Assembly (NCBI GenBank): GCA_030748495.1
Contig: JASMLX010000020.1
Coordinates: 1 to 62,320 of the forward strand
Length of the DNA stretch: 62,320 nt
Reading direction: 5' to 3'
From: Candidatus Poribacteria bacterium
GTDB taxonomy: Bacteria; Poribacteria; WGA-4E; UBA9662
The number at the start of each line of letters is the position of its first letter. Position 1 is the stretch's first letter. Shown here one piece after another: positions 20,845 through 30,005 of this stretch. A program made the translations under genes and the position numbers. A model generated the notes under the pieces. The model did no database searches and was not told where the DNA came from. It was given only the letters and a program-made list of their open reading frames with translations.

Positions 20845-22992
20845 ATGTCGACCGGACAGCAAGATTGGCTGATCAACCCCTGTGTGCAACCTGCCACTAT
20901 CGACTCAGGCCAGAATCGTTTGATTCTGAGCAATGGTCTGATTTCTCGCTGCTTTGTCACCACGCCCAATTTTACCACTATCAACTATTCAAACCTGGTT
21001 ACAGAATCATCCTTGCTCCGCGGCATTAAACCCGAAGCAACTCTGGTTGTCGATGGTCAGCAATACGCTGTCGGTGGGTTGTTGGGCCAACCGGATTATG
21101 CTTATCTCGATCCTGAGTGGATTGAAGATTTAACCAACGACCCAAGCACCTTTCAATTTCAACAATATCGAGTGAATCCAATCAATACTTACTATCCGTG
21201 GATGCAACGCCGTCATGCTACATCCACCCGATATCCACCGTCTGGAATCCGCTTATCGGTTGACTTCCTGGCACCGGCGAAAGTATCCGCTCATACATCC
21301 ACTTCTGTTATTGAGCCAGCTAACTTGCAAGTTACGATTCACTACGATCTGTATCAAGGTATTCCAGTATTAGCTAAGTGGATCGAGGTGAATAATCTGG
21401 GGCGGTGTGAAGTCCAGTTGGAGGCTTTGTCTTCTGAAATTCTGGCCATTAATGAACAGGAGAAACATCGTCTCCACATCGAGAGTGATTATGCTTTTAG
21501 TCAGATGAAGACCACTCAATGGGGACCGGATGTTGACTATAAAACCCAAACTGACTATCACTATCAGATGCTATTGCTGATGACCAGCACCTACCCATTG
21601 GGACCTGGCGTGATACTTGAGCCTGGTCAAACTTTTGCAAGTTTCCGTACTTTTGAACTGCTTCACGACAGTGACGACCGCGAACGGAAAGGATTAGCAC
21701 GGCGGAAGATGTATCGCACTATTGCACCGCAGGTGACAGAGAATCCAATCTTTATGCACGTGCGACAATCGAATCCGGAGGCGGTTCGACTAGCAATTGA
21801 TCAATGTGCGTCAGTTGGCTTCGAAATGGTGATTATGACGTTTGGTAGTGGATTTAATATTGAAAGTGAAGATCCGGACTATATCGCCCAAATGAAGCGA
21901 CTGGCTGACTATGCGCACAGCAAAGGGGTCGAGATTGGCGGTTATACGTTAATGTGTGCTTCGCGCGGGATTAGCCCCGAATTTAACTGTATCGACCCGG
22001 AAACCAGAGCACCGGGAAGCCGATTCGGACAAAGTGCCTGTCTGGCAAGTAAGTGGACCGACGGATACTTTCGCCGAGTGCTGAATTTTATGGATGCAAC
22101 CGGTATGGACATTATTGAAACCGATGGCCCCTACCACGGAGATGTCTGTGCCTCGAAAAACCACATCTACCATCATGGATTAGAAGACTCGCAACTTCGT
22201 CAATGGCAAGCCTGTGTTGATTTTTATCATCAATGTCAACAGCGTGGGATCTACATCAACTCACCGGATCACTACTATCTGAATGGATCTAATAAGTGTG
22301 GGATGGGGTACCGTGAAACCAACTTTAGTCTACCCAGGGAACGTCAAATTTTGATTGCCCGACAGAATATCTACGATGCCACTTACGAGAAAACACCAAG
22401 CATGGGATGGATGTTTGTGCCGCTGGTCGAATATCATGGTGGGGGTGAGGCCGCTACCTTCGAACCTCTCCACCAGCATTTAGCAGATTATGAATGGCAT
22501 CTAGCACAAAATTTCGGTAGTGGTGTAATTGCCTGTTATCGTGGCCCTCGACTGTATGATACTGAAGAGACCAAAGCTGTGGTCAAAAAATGGGTCGGTT
22601 TTTACAAACGGTATCGAACGCTACTCGAAAGCGATCTGATCCATATTCGCCGACCGGACGGTGGATCTATCGACTGCATGTTGCACGTCAATCCAGTAGA
22701 ACTTTCCCCTGACTTGACCGGGGATACATCTGCTTCCCAACCGGATTCAGTGGATACCGCTGTTGGATTAGCCATGCTCTACAACCCGGTGCGTCAACCG
22801 CAGCGGATTCGACTCAATCTTCCACTTTACTATACCGGCCTGAGCAAAACCACCTGGATTCGTCGAGGTAGAGGTCTTGATATGAAAGAAGGCGAACCGG
22901 CTTGTTACACGATTGACCGTGACTACAATGTGCAGATTGAGATTGAGATGGCCGCACGTAGTATCGACTATCTCGTAGTTGAGGCCGATTGA
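20845..22992 (+). CDS. Alpha-galactosidase-like (clan GH-D type) glycoside hydrolase
   Basis: The 715-residue protein has an N-terminal beta-sandwich region (about 1-270, 'GLISRCFVTTPNF', 'GIPVLAKWIEVNN') like the supersandwich domain of GH36-type enzymes. A TIM-barrel segment follows (about 300-560) and a C-terminal beta domain (LAMLYNPVRQPQRIRLNLPL). In the barrel, GVEIGGYTL and MDIIETDGPYHGD resemble the strands that carry the nucleophile Asp in clan GH-D; D427 is my candidate. No signal peptide is seen, so it should act in the cytoplasm unless the start is further upstream. There is no good Shine-Dalgarno before the ATG. Substrate cannot be told from sequence; alpha-linked sugars are the family norm. 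Family assignment is moderate. Confidence 0.6.
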   Translation: MSTGQQDWLINPCVQPATIDSGQNRLILSNGLISRCFVTTPNFTTINYSNLVTESSLLRGIKPEATLVVDGQQYAVGGLLGQPDYAYLDPEWIEDLTNDPSTFQFQQYRVNPINTYYPWMQRRHATSTRYPPSGIRLSVDFLAPAKVSAHTSTSVIEPANLQVTIHYDLYQGIPVLAKWIEVNNLGRCEVQLEALSSEILAINEQEKHRLHIESDYAFSQMKTTQWGPDVDYKTQTDYHYQMLLLMTSTYPLGPGVILEPGQTFASFRTFELLHDSDDRERKGLARRKMYRTIAPQVTENPIFMHVRQSNPEAVRLAIDQCASVGFEMVIMTFGSGFNIESEDPDYIAQMKRLADYAHSKGVEIGGYTLMCASRGISPEFNCIDPETRAPGSRFGQSACLASKWTDGYFRRVLNFMDATGMDIIETDGPYHGDVCASKNHIYHHGLEDSQLRQWQACVDFYHQCQQRGIYINSPDHYYLNGSNKCGMGYRETNFSLPRERQILIARQNIYDATYEKTPSMGWMFVPLVEYHGGGEAATFEPLHQHLADYEWHLAQNFGSGVIACYRGPRLYDTEETKAVVKKWVGFYKRYRTLLESDLIHIRRPDGGSIDCMLHVNPVELSPDLTGDTSASQPDSVDTAVGLAMLYNPVRQPQRIRLNLPLYYTGLSKTTWIRRGRGLDMKEGEPACYTIDRDYNVQIEIEMAARSIDYLVVEAD

Positions 22993-23409
22993 TTCAGCCG
23001 AGAGAAGACCTTTAATTTGGCGATTTTAAAATCCTGATTTCTGATGATTCAGGATGAACAAAATCTTTATTTGCGGTACACTAGAGTACATTCGCTTAAT
23101 CAGGGGTACGATTAAATGTTAAATCTAGTAAATCTGGCACGAAAACATCAGGAGATCATCCACCCAGCGCACTCCAACTTGATTGCCGAAGTATGTTCGA
23201 GTTGCAAGCTCGTGTCAACGAAAGGTTAGGGCTTCGAGTTTGTAATTAGCAATGCGGCAATTGTCAAACCGATCCGCTGCCGACATCTTTGGTTAGCAGC
23301 GATTTTTGTTTGAATTCAGCAACAGTATCTACATACTATTGCATTCTCCCAATTTATTTCGTGAAGAGCAGGCCAGCGATTAACCTATTGACAGAAATAT
23401 AACGGTACT
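22993..23409. other. Intergenic stretch with no supported gene
   Basis: A 37-codon frame (23116-23229) exists but has no ribosome binding site and no recognisable similarity. Nothing else here reads as a gene or RNA. The promoter of the downstream TPR/propeller gene is expected in its 3' half. Confidence 0.3.
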
Positions 23410-25383
23410 ATGAATAGACGGTTTAAGCAGATTTCGTTTTTGACAATCTTCATTGCTCATCTAAGCTTAGCACAGGTCGATGTCGTTGTTTTTATGAAGA
23501 ACGGAGATCGAATTTCTGGACAGTGGCGGGGTGGTGGAGAGCGAGAAATTCACTTACAGGTCGGTAACCAACGGATGAACTTTCAAGTGTCGGAAGTCGA
23601 ATCGGTTGCTTTTGCAGTAGATAGTGTTAGCGCAGCGGCTCATCGTTACCTGAGGAACGCTGATGTTTTCTACCAACGGGGCCTACTTCAAGAGGCTAAA
23701 TCTCTCTATCAGAAAGCACTTGAAGAATCCCCTATGTTTTCGACCCCCTACTATCGCTTAGCACAAATTGTTCACAGCGATGGTGATGTAGACACCGCCT
23801 TAGATTACTTGAAATTTGCTTGCCTGACGGATGATCAACAACCTGAAATTGCACAACTCCTACAAAAACTTGGCACCCAGTATCTTCAAAACGGAGCTTA
23901 CGATCAGGCGACTGTCGCCTATAGCTTAATCTTAGAGCACTTCCCGGACTTTCCAGACAAGGATACCTTAGCCTATTCGACCGGGATCCTGCTGACTAAG
24001 CAATCAGCCGAACCACAACATACACTCGACCTATTGCAGTCGGCGACGATTAACTATCCTAACCATCCGGATTTCGAACAAGCATCTTATTTAATTGGCG
24101 ATTTACAAACTAAAAATAACCAACCAGAACTAGCCGTGGCGACGCTAACCAATTTTATACTAACCTTCCCTGACAGCCAGTGGATAGCGGAAGCGCAACT
24201 AGCACGTGGATCCGCGTTTTTGGCCTTGAACCAAAACCGTGAAGCTATCGCCGACTTCACCACGGTGATTAACACCCCGATCTTCCCTGCCACACTGAAG
24301 CGGGAAGCTAGAAAACGGCGAGATGACAGTGCCTGGTCTGTCTACCGTGTTTCTGACGGTCTGCCGAACAATCAGGTTCAAGCAATCGCTATCGATGGAA
24401 ACTTTATCTGGATTGGAACATCAAAAGGGATAATGCAGGTTGATCTAACGGATAATTCGTGGCAACCGATCATCGACGTCAGTAGCACAATCAATCAGAT
24501 GTTCGAGCGTGGTCCAATTAATGTTAGAGCTATAGAAGCCACCGAGCAAGGGATCTGGGTTGGTACCATGAATCACGGCCTGATCTACTATGACAAAATT
24601 GATCAGACCTCAATCAATTATACGGTATCGGATGGACTTCCACATAAGTTGGTATATGATGTTCAAGTGGATGAATTAAACGATGAAGTTTGGGTTGGAA
24701 CCTTTTCTGGCGTTGTCAGATACCGTCGAGCAATCGATACTTGGGTCCAGTACAATCGTGAGGAAAACGACTTGCCCGCCGACGATATAGTTGCTTTAGC
24801 CATCACACCAGTTACCGTCTGGATCGGAACATCTCAATCTGGGCTGGCCTATTATAGTCGGACTGAAGACCTCTGGCGGAGCTATGGCACTTTCGAAGGA
24901 CTGGAGCAAATCGTTGGAAAATCGATCATCAGTTTTGACACCACAGTAGATCGAGTCTTTTTCACGTGGTATAATCGACAGCGACAACTCAACGGTTATA
25001 CCGAAGCAGACCTGCGTGGTTTTGAGAGTGTTTCCGAAGAGGTTTCGCGTGGGACGACCGGTCCACTGGAGAATATCCAGATTGCGGTCAGCGATAATGA
25101 ACTGTGGCTGGTTACCAATGAAGATGTGTATAAACGGGGGCGCTATTCTGGGAAATGGGATCAGATTGCTTATCCAACCGACCGACTCGGTAGCATAACT
25201 GTTAATTGCATTAAACTTGGTGATGGTGTGGCCTGGATTGGCACATCGAACGGTCTGGCTCAACTCAACACACAAGCCTTGACCGTAGATCAATTAGAAA
25301 CATCTGGCCAATCAGAAGAAGAGGTAGTACCGGTATCAGAAGAAAAATTTTTACCAGAAGGAGTTGAAACGCAAAATGAGTGA
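23410..25383 (+). CDS. Exported TPR and two-component-regulator-type beta-propeller protein
   Basis: The protein of 657 residues starts with a signal peptide ([18 protein letters not shown]). A short beta domain follows ([19 protein letters not shown], resembling a small SH3-like 'genes-for-hydrophobic-site' motif), then about seven TPR helices (residues 75-300, for example [19 protein letters not shown]). The C-terminal half is a propeller built from Reg_prop-type blades, each with a 'WIGT..G' core: [70 protein letters not shown]. No kinase or output domain is attached, so it is not a sensor kinase. It overlaps the next gene by 8 nt, which suggests translational coupling. Confidence 0.75.
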   Translation: MNRRFKQISFLTIFIAHLSLAQVDVVVFMKNGDRISGQWRGGGEREIHLQVGNQRMNFQVSEVESVAFAVDSVSAAAHRYLRNADVFYQRGLLQEAKSLYQKALEESPMFSTPYYRLAQIVHSDGDVDTALDYLKFACLTDDQQPEIAQLLQKLGTQYLQNGAYDQATVAYSLILEHFPDFPDKDTLAYSTGILLTKQSAEPQHTLDLLQSATINYPNHPDFEQASYLIGDLQTKNNQPELAVATLTNFILTFPDSQWIAEAQLARGSAFLALNQNREAIADFTTVINTPIFPATLKREARKRRDDSAWSVYRVSDGLPNNQVQAIAIDGNFIWIGTSKGIMQVDLTDNSWQPIIDVSSTINQMFERGPINVRAIEATEQGIWVGTMNHGLIYYDKIDQTSINYTVSDGLPHKLVYDVQVDELNDEVWVGTFSGVVRYRRAIDTWVQYNREENDLPADDIVALAITPVTVWIGTSQSGLAYYSRTEDLWRSYGTFEGLEQIVGKSIISFDTTVDRVFFTWYNRQRQLNGYTEADLRGFESVSEEVSRGTTGPLENIQIAVSDNELWLVTNEDVYKRGRYSGKWDQIAYPTDRLGSITVNCIKLGDGVAWIGTSNGLAQLNTQALTVDQLETSGQSEEEVVPVSEEKFLPEGVETQNE

Positions 25384-26416
25384 TTACAATGTTGGAATTG
25401 TTGGATTAGGATGGGTTGCAGGTGCACATATCGAGACATTCAAGAGTGTCAAAGGCGCAAATGTCACGGCTATCTGTTCTCGGCGTCAGCACAACCCCGA
25501 CGACCTAAAAGCTGAATACGGTGTTTCTTTGAAGCCTTATACCAACTATGAGGAAATGCTGGCCGATCCAGAGATCGACATCATCGATATTTGCACGCCA
25601 CACCCATTCCATCCGGATCAAGCAGTTGCTGCTGCTGAAGCAGGCAAGCACCTGATTATTGAAAAACCAATCAGTATTAGTTATCCTGAGGCTAAGCGGA
25701 TCCAAGCTGCAGTCAAAGATAATCAGGTTCAATCCTGTGTCTGCTTCGAGTGCCGATATAGTAAGCATTTTACCCTGATCAGATCCACTATTGACCAAGG
25801 GCTTCTGGGTGATCTGCACTACGGTGAAGTCGATTACTACCACGGTATTGGCCCCTGGTACGGCCAATACGAATGGAATGTTAAGAAAGATTTTGGTGGT
25901 TCCAGTTTATTGACAGCGGGATGCCATGCGTTGGACTCCCTACTGTTTTTCATGGATGGCCCAGTAGAAGAGGTGACAAGCTACCAAACTAAGTCGAAGG
26001 GCAAATATTTTGAACCCTATGAGTATAAAACGACTAGCGTAACCTTACTGAAGTTTAAAGGAAGCGAACGGTTGGCCAAAGTCACCTCTTGTGTGGATTG
26101 TCTTCAGCCCTACTATTTCCATATTCATCTGGTTGGAAGCGACGGAAGTCTACTGGATAATCGGATCTACTCCGACAAACTCAAAGGCATGAATAAGGAT
26201 AAGTGGTCAACCCTAGAAACGTCTCTAATTGACTCCGGCGATGTCAGCGACCACCCTTATGAACCGCAATTTCAAGCTTTCGTTGACAGCTTGAAACAAG
26301 GCCAGGCGATGCCGCTGACCGATTTCGATACGGCCTTTGAAACTCATAGGGTAGTATTTGCCGCCGATTTATCAGCAGAAGAGGGTAGAACCGTAAAATT
26401 ATCCGAATTGGACTAG
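25376..26416 (+). CDS. Gfo/Idh/MocA-family oxidoreductase
   Basis: The start is ATG 25376, inside the end of the upstream gene, with AAGGAG 12 nt before it; a TTG at 25364 is less likely. The 346-residue protein has the Rossmann NAD(P) motif [17 protein letters not shown] near the N-terminus and the family lysine in [15 protein letters not shown]-terminal alpha/beta domain holds [18 protein letters not shown], where the His sits in the usual catalytic position. Members oxidise or reduce sugars, inositols or their derivatives with NAD(P). The substrate is not predictable. The coupled upstream TPR/propeller gene gives no clear hint. A strong hairpin follows directly downstream. Confidence 0.85.
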   Translation: MSDYNVGIVGLGWVAGAHIETFKSVKGANVTAICSRRQHNPDDLKAEYGVSLKPYTNYEEMLADPEIDIIDICTPHPFHPDQAVAAAEAGKHLIIEKPISISYPEAKRIQAAVKDNQVQSCVCFECRYSKHFTLIRSTIDQGLLGDLHYGEVDYYHGIGPWYGQYEWNVKKDFGGSSLLTAGCHALDSLLFFMDGPVEEVTSYQTKSKGKYFEPYEYKTTSVTLLKFKGSERLAKVTSCVDCLQPYYFHIHLVGSDGSLLDNRIYSDKLKGMNKDKWSTLETSLIDSGDVSDHPYEPQFQAFVDSLKQGQAMPLTDFDTAFETHRVVFAADLSAEEGRTVKLSELD

Positions 26417-26434
26417 ATGAGAGATTTGGAGTTA

Positions 26435-26462
26435 GAGGAGGCCAAGATGACTTGGTCTCCTC
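26435..26462 (+). terminator. Intrinsic terminator-like hairpin after the oxidoreductase gene
   Basis: GAGGAG-G-CCAAG pairs with CTTGG-T-CTCCTC around an ATGA loop, giving a 12-bp stem with one G-T pair. It is followed by a short T-rich stretch (TCGATTTTATC). It lies 19 nt after the stop of the plus-strand oxidoreductase and before the 3' end of the converging lipoprotein gene, which fits a terminator for the plus strand. Confidence 0.7.
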
Positions 26463-26480
26463 TCGATTTTATCGTTTACT

Positions 26481-26882
26481 TTAGTTAGTGGATTTTAGGG
26501 CAGCTTTGTAAGATCCAACGATGCTAGCCACCGCATCGACTAACTGTTGGCCTGAAACTTCACCTTTTTTGATTGTAACAACGGCGCTGTCTGGCATCGA
26601 AACTTGAGCCTTTATGACTCCAGAAACACTTTTGAGTGCGGACCGCACTCGCGCAACACAACTAACACCTCACGTCATACCAGAGACTTGAAGTGCGATC
26701 GCCTCCGTCACTACAGCGTCTGAAGTAGTTTCTGTTTTGGTTTCTGCCACTGCCTCTTTTTGAGCGGTCGAAGTTTCAACCTCTTTCTCCACAGTCTCTA
26801 TGCTACTCTGCTTGGAGCAACCTGAGATAATAGTCAGGCTAAGACAAATCAGCAGGATCGGGTAGTATATTCGTTTTAGCAT
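26481..26882 (-). CDS. HMA-domain lipoprotein with in-frame TGA; candidate selenoprotein
   Basis: The ATG at 26882 (AAGGG upstream) begins a lipoprotein signal peptide with a lipobox ending ISGC, so the mature protein is probably membrane-anchored. A Glu/Thr/Lys-rich linker follows (residues about 27-60). The frame then meets TGA at 26670-26672 right after VSGMT, where heavy-metal-associated domains carry the first Cys of GMTCxxC. Beyond the TGA the same frame continues perfectly as an HMA domain: GVSCVARVRSALKSVSGV, then QVSMPDSAVVTIKKGEVSG, then LVDAVASIVGSYKAAL, ending in TAA at 26481. Total 133 residues if TGA is read. A hairpin starts 20 nt after the TGA (see next entry). The alternatives are a simple nonsense mutation of a Cys codon or a sequencing error. 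The spacing U-x-x-x-C is one longer than the canonical CxxC. Confidence 0.6.
26634..26650 (-). promoter_or_regulatory. Candidate bacterial SECIS hairpin
   Basis: On the minus strand, GAGTGCG-GTC-CGCACTC forms a perfect 7-bp stem with a 3-nt loop. The loop begins 27 nt after the in-frame TGA and its first base is G. Bacterial SECIS elements are generally described as hairpins in the coding region just after the UGA, with the apical loop roughly 16-37 nt downstream and a G among the first loop bases, so this fits. The stem is short and I could not extend it, so it may also be chance. Confidence 0.5.
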
Positions 26883-26977
26883 CAGCCATCCCTTCAATAT
26901 GTTTATACAGATATCACATTGGTGCTATTGTATTCTTAGGTAGTTATTTTGTCAATTTTATTTTGGACGATTTGGGC

Positions 26978-29182
26978 ATGAGCGCAAAATTAAGCTGGCA
27001 TACCACCTGTATACTGATTTTTACTTTTGCTTTCTCATCGATAGCCGAAAATAGGGCTACGTTCGAGGATTCAGTTCAACGATACCGCACCCGAATCAAC
27101 AAAGATCCTGAGAATCTGGATCTACACCGTGAGATGATAGATTATGCAGTCAAGAGTCAGCAGATTGACGTACCTTTACATATCTACCAAAATGCCCGCG
27201 CCAAAAAGCCTGATAGCCCACTGTTCTGTTATGTGCTGGCCTATACCTACTTCAAATCAAAGCAGAAGATCGAACAGGCCGTAGACCTACTCCAAACGGC
27301 GATTTCGTCCGAATCGCAATTTTGGGAGGCCTATCGAGCATTGGGGAAATGCTACCTACTGCAGGAAGAGACCGGGTTAGCAATGAATGCCTTCTATCAA
27401 TCGGTGCAGATCCAACCCAAGGCCTGGCAAGTGCAGATCCAACTGGCGGAACTTTACCGGGAACAGCATAACGAACAGCAAGCCCTTCACCATTATCAGC
27501 AAGCGGCGACTGTACAACCGAGGTCGGCAGATATCCATTTTGAAATTGGGTTGTTAGCTCGCCGCTTGAACGATTTCCAAACCGCAGAAGCCGCGTTCTT
27601 AAAAGCCATTCGTTTCGATAACAACTCACCTGACGCCTACTACCAATTGGGGCAGATCTATGCCTTGCAGCAAAAGCCGGGGAAAGCCACAGATCAATAC
27701 CGGAGAGCACGAAAAATTGACATCTATCCTCGACCGGTTCCCCGCTATCAACTGGCTGATATCTTTTTGGAATTAGAAGATGGGAGAAGTGCGATCTTAG
27801 CTTTACGAAGTGGCCTCTCGTTGGATTCAAAATATGTTGTTTATACAGATCGGTTCAAAAACGTGAGTACTCCTCAAGCGGCTCAGATCTTATCCGAAAT
27901 GCTAACTACGATCCCATCCACTACAGATTCAGATTCAGATGCTTTTTTGCACTATTTCGCCGGCAAGCTACATCTCAAAATTGACGATTCTGAGACGGCT
28001 CGCCGGCATTTGGAACAGGTAGTGACCTTAAAGCCCGACCATGCCCAAGCCCATGTTCTCCTTGGTCGACTCTACGAAAAATCCGAACCAGAAGCGGCAA
28101 TCGAAGCTTTTGAGCAGTCGGTGGAACTCGGCAATAATGAAGTTGAGGTGATGGTCAAGTTGGCCGAGAATTATCAACAAGAAAAGAGTTATAATAAGTT
28201 CACCGAGATAGCAGATAAGATCTTAACCCTAGCGAAACATCCCGAAATCCACTACCAACTCGCCCTTTACCACGAAGATCAAGCTTTTCTAAAGCGGCAG
28301 GCTCAGGACAACGGTACCGCTGAAGAACTGGAAGACAAAGCTCTCTATCACGCCGATCAAGCGGTTAAAATTGCACCCGAAGTTGCCAAGTACAACCTTA
28401 AACTCGGCACTTACTACGATCGTCAGGGTCAACTCAAGGCCATTCGATTCTACGAAAAAGCGATTGAATTGGATCCACAAAACCCAGAGGGCTACTACAA
28501 ACGGGGTTTATTTATGTCTAATTACACTTTTGGAGCCGACAAGGTATTGCTGTATGCGCCGGAGGACGTGATGGCAGATCTGCAAAAAGCAATCGAATTG
28601 GATCCGAATTCAGCAGGCGCACATCGAGCCTTGGGGATTGTCTACGACCGGATGTACGATACGGCCAATGCCATAAAGACCTTTAAAAAGGCGGTTCGAC
28701 TGGACCCGAACGATGCCTACTCACAAATATACTTAGCAGAACAATACGCCCAGACTGGTCAGCAGCAATTGGCCATCAACGCTTTAGCCAAAGCTATTGA
28801 AGCCAGACCTGCTGATGTTGAAGCCTTGAAAGATTATGCTTTTTTATGTCTAAATCACGATCAGGAACGGTTATGGAAAGAGGCTAAGCGGTCCCTGGAG
28901 ATAGCGATCCAGATTCGGCCCAATGACGCTGAAATTTTGATGAATTACGGCTACACGCTTTACTTAAATAGTGAAACTGATCTCGCCATCAAGCATTACC
29001 AAAAGTCGATTCAACTCAAACCCGACTGGGATATTACCTATTACAACCTGGGGTTGGCCTACGAACGCATTAGAAAATACAATCTAGCAAAACAGTCTTT
29101 TCAGAAAGTGACGCAAATAAACCCAAATAGCACGCTCAGTGATAAATCAATTGACCGACTAGTTGCACTTGAGAGGAAGTAG
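26978..29182 (+). CDS. Exported TPR-repeat protein
   Basis: ATG 26978 is preferred to the upstream TTG at 26963 because a signal peptide follows directly (TTCILIFTFAFSSIAENR). The remainder of the 735 residues is a nearly continuous array of tetratricopeptide repeats, about 18 units, for example AYRALGKCYLLQEETGLAMN, AHRALGIVYDRMYDTANAIK and TYYNLGLAYERIRKYNLAKQ. No other domain is visible. Such proteins act as periplasmic or outer-membrane scaffolds for assembly. The gene ends 4 nt before thiE, so the two are probably co-transcribed even though their functions look unrelated. Confidence 0.75.
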   Translation: MSAKLSWHTTCILIFTFAFSSIAENRATFEDSVQRYRTRINKDPENLDLHREMIDYAVKSQQIDVPLHIYQNARAKKPDSPLFCYVLAYTYFKSKQKIEQAVDLLQTAISSESQFWEAYRALGKCYLLQEETGLAMNAFYQSVQIQPKAWQVQIQLAELYREQHNEQQALHHYQQAATVQPRSADIHFEIGLLARRLNDFQTAEAAFLKAIRFDNNSPDAYYQLGQIYALQQKPGKATDQYRRARKIDIYPRPVPRYQLADIFLELEDGRSAILALRSGLSLDSKYVVYTDRFKNVSTPQAAQILSEMLTTIPSTTDSDSDAFLHYFAGKLHLKIDDSETARRHLEQVVTLKPDHAQAHVLLGRLYEKSEPEAAIEAFEQSVELGNNEVEVMVKLAENYQQEKSYNKFTEIADKILTLAKHPEIHYQLALYHEDQAFLKRQAQDNGTAEELEDKALYHADQAVKIAPEVAKYNLKLGTYYDRQGQLKAIRFYEKAIELDPQNPEGYYKRGLFMSNYTFGADKVLLYAPEDVMADLQKAIELDPNSAGAHRALGIVYDRMYDTANAIKTFKKAVRLDPNDAYSQIYLAEQYAQTGQQQLAINALAKAIEARPADVEALKDYAFLCLNHDQERLWKEAKRSLEIAIQIRPNDAEILMNYGYTLYLNSETDLAIKHYQKSIQLKPDWDITYYNLGLAYERIRKYNLAKQSFQKVTQINPNSTLSDKSIDRLVALERK

Positions 29183-29186
29183 TGCT

Positions 29187-29834
29187 ATGACGACTTCAGC
29201 TAAGTCAATCGGTCGCTTGCACGTCATCACAGATACCACGATTCAGTCGCGGTTCACACACAGTCAACTGGCCAAATTAGCAATTGCGGGTGGGGCAGAT
29301 ACCATCCAATTTCGGCAGAAATCAACTTCGACTCGTCTACTAGTAGAGACCGCGTTTCACTTAAAGGCGATTTGCGATCAACGATGTGTTCCACTTATCA
29401 TCAACGACAGAGCCGATATAGCATTAGCCGTCGAGGCTAGTGGGGCGCACTTTGGGCAAGAGGATCTCCCCATCGGTGTTGCCCGACGGATCCTGCCAAG
29501 TCAAGCTATTATTGGGGCTTCCGCTCGAACCAAGGACAAAATTATGGAAGCCATCTCAGCGGGGGCAGACTACATCGGTTTTGGTCCTGTTTTCCGAACC
29601 TCCAGCAAATCGGATGCTGAAAAGCCAAAAGGCTTATCCGAGCTGGCTCGATTTTGCCAGATTGCCAGTTGTCCCGTTATTGCCATTGGTGGTATTACAC
29701 TAGAGACCGTACAGGATGTTATGCAATGTGGTGCCCACGGTATTGCTGTTATCTCATCGGTTTGTACAGTTGAAGACCCAATGCAAGCTACCCGTCAGTT
29801 GATATTGGAAATTCAACAGGGACTCCCGGTTTGA
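29187..29834 (+). CDS. thiE: Thiamine phosphate synthase
   Basis: ThiE joins 4-amino-2-methyl-5-hydroxymethylpyrimidine diphosphate and 4-methyl-5-(2-phosphoethyl)thiazole to give thiamine phosphate in the cytoplasm. The 215-residue product has the family's TIM-barrel motifs: DTIQFRQKSTSTR, the pyrimidine-binding LIINDRADIALAV, SGAHFGQEDLP, IGASARTKDKI, GADYIGFGPVFRTSSK and the phosphate-binding PVIAIGGIT. Length is normal for the family. GAGAGGAAG precedes ATG 29187, overlapping the end of the TPR gene. No other thiamine gene is nearby. Confidence 0.9.
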   Translation: MTTSAKSIGRLHVITDTTIQSRFTHSQLAKLAIAGGADTIQFRQKSTSTRLLVETAFHLKAICDQRCVPLIINDRADIALAVEASGAHFGQEDLPIGVARRILPSQAIIGASARTKDKIMEAISAGADYIGFGPVFRTSSKSDAEKPKGLSELARFCQIASCPVIAIGGITLETVQDVMQCGAHGIAVISSVCTVEDPMQATRQLILEIQQGLPV

Positions 29835-30005
29835 CCGGCTTCAAAAAACAACTGGTTCCCTTCAACCTACAGTTGGTGTCATAACTATTCTAAACCGTAA
29901 CTTTCCACTATATCGACAATTTCTTCTACTAGAAGGAGGCATACAAAGCTTGGGTGTAGGATGTCACTTCTGCCTTTCTCCTGATACGTTTGGCTTATCC
30001 AGTTA

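Noticed and set aside
20761..20845. Sigma70-type promoter with TTGACT near 20766
   Set aside because: No -10 box of good quality lies at the proper spacing; only the short tandem repeat is reported.
24796..25293. 165-codon minus-strand frame inside the propeller gene
   Set aside because: Antisense to conserved WIGT blades; no ribosome binding site or family.
27252..27830. 192-codon minus-strand frame inside the TPR gene
   Set aside because: It is antisense to clear TPR repeats, with low-complexity composition and no similarity; a shadow frame.
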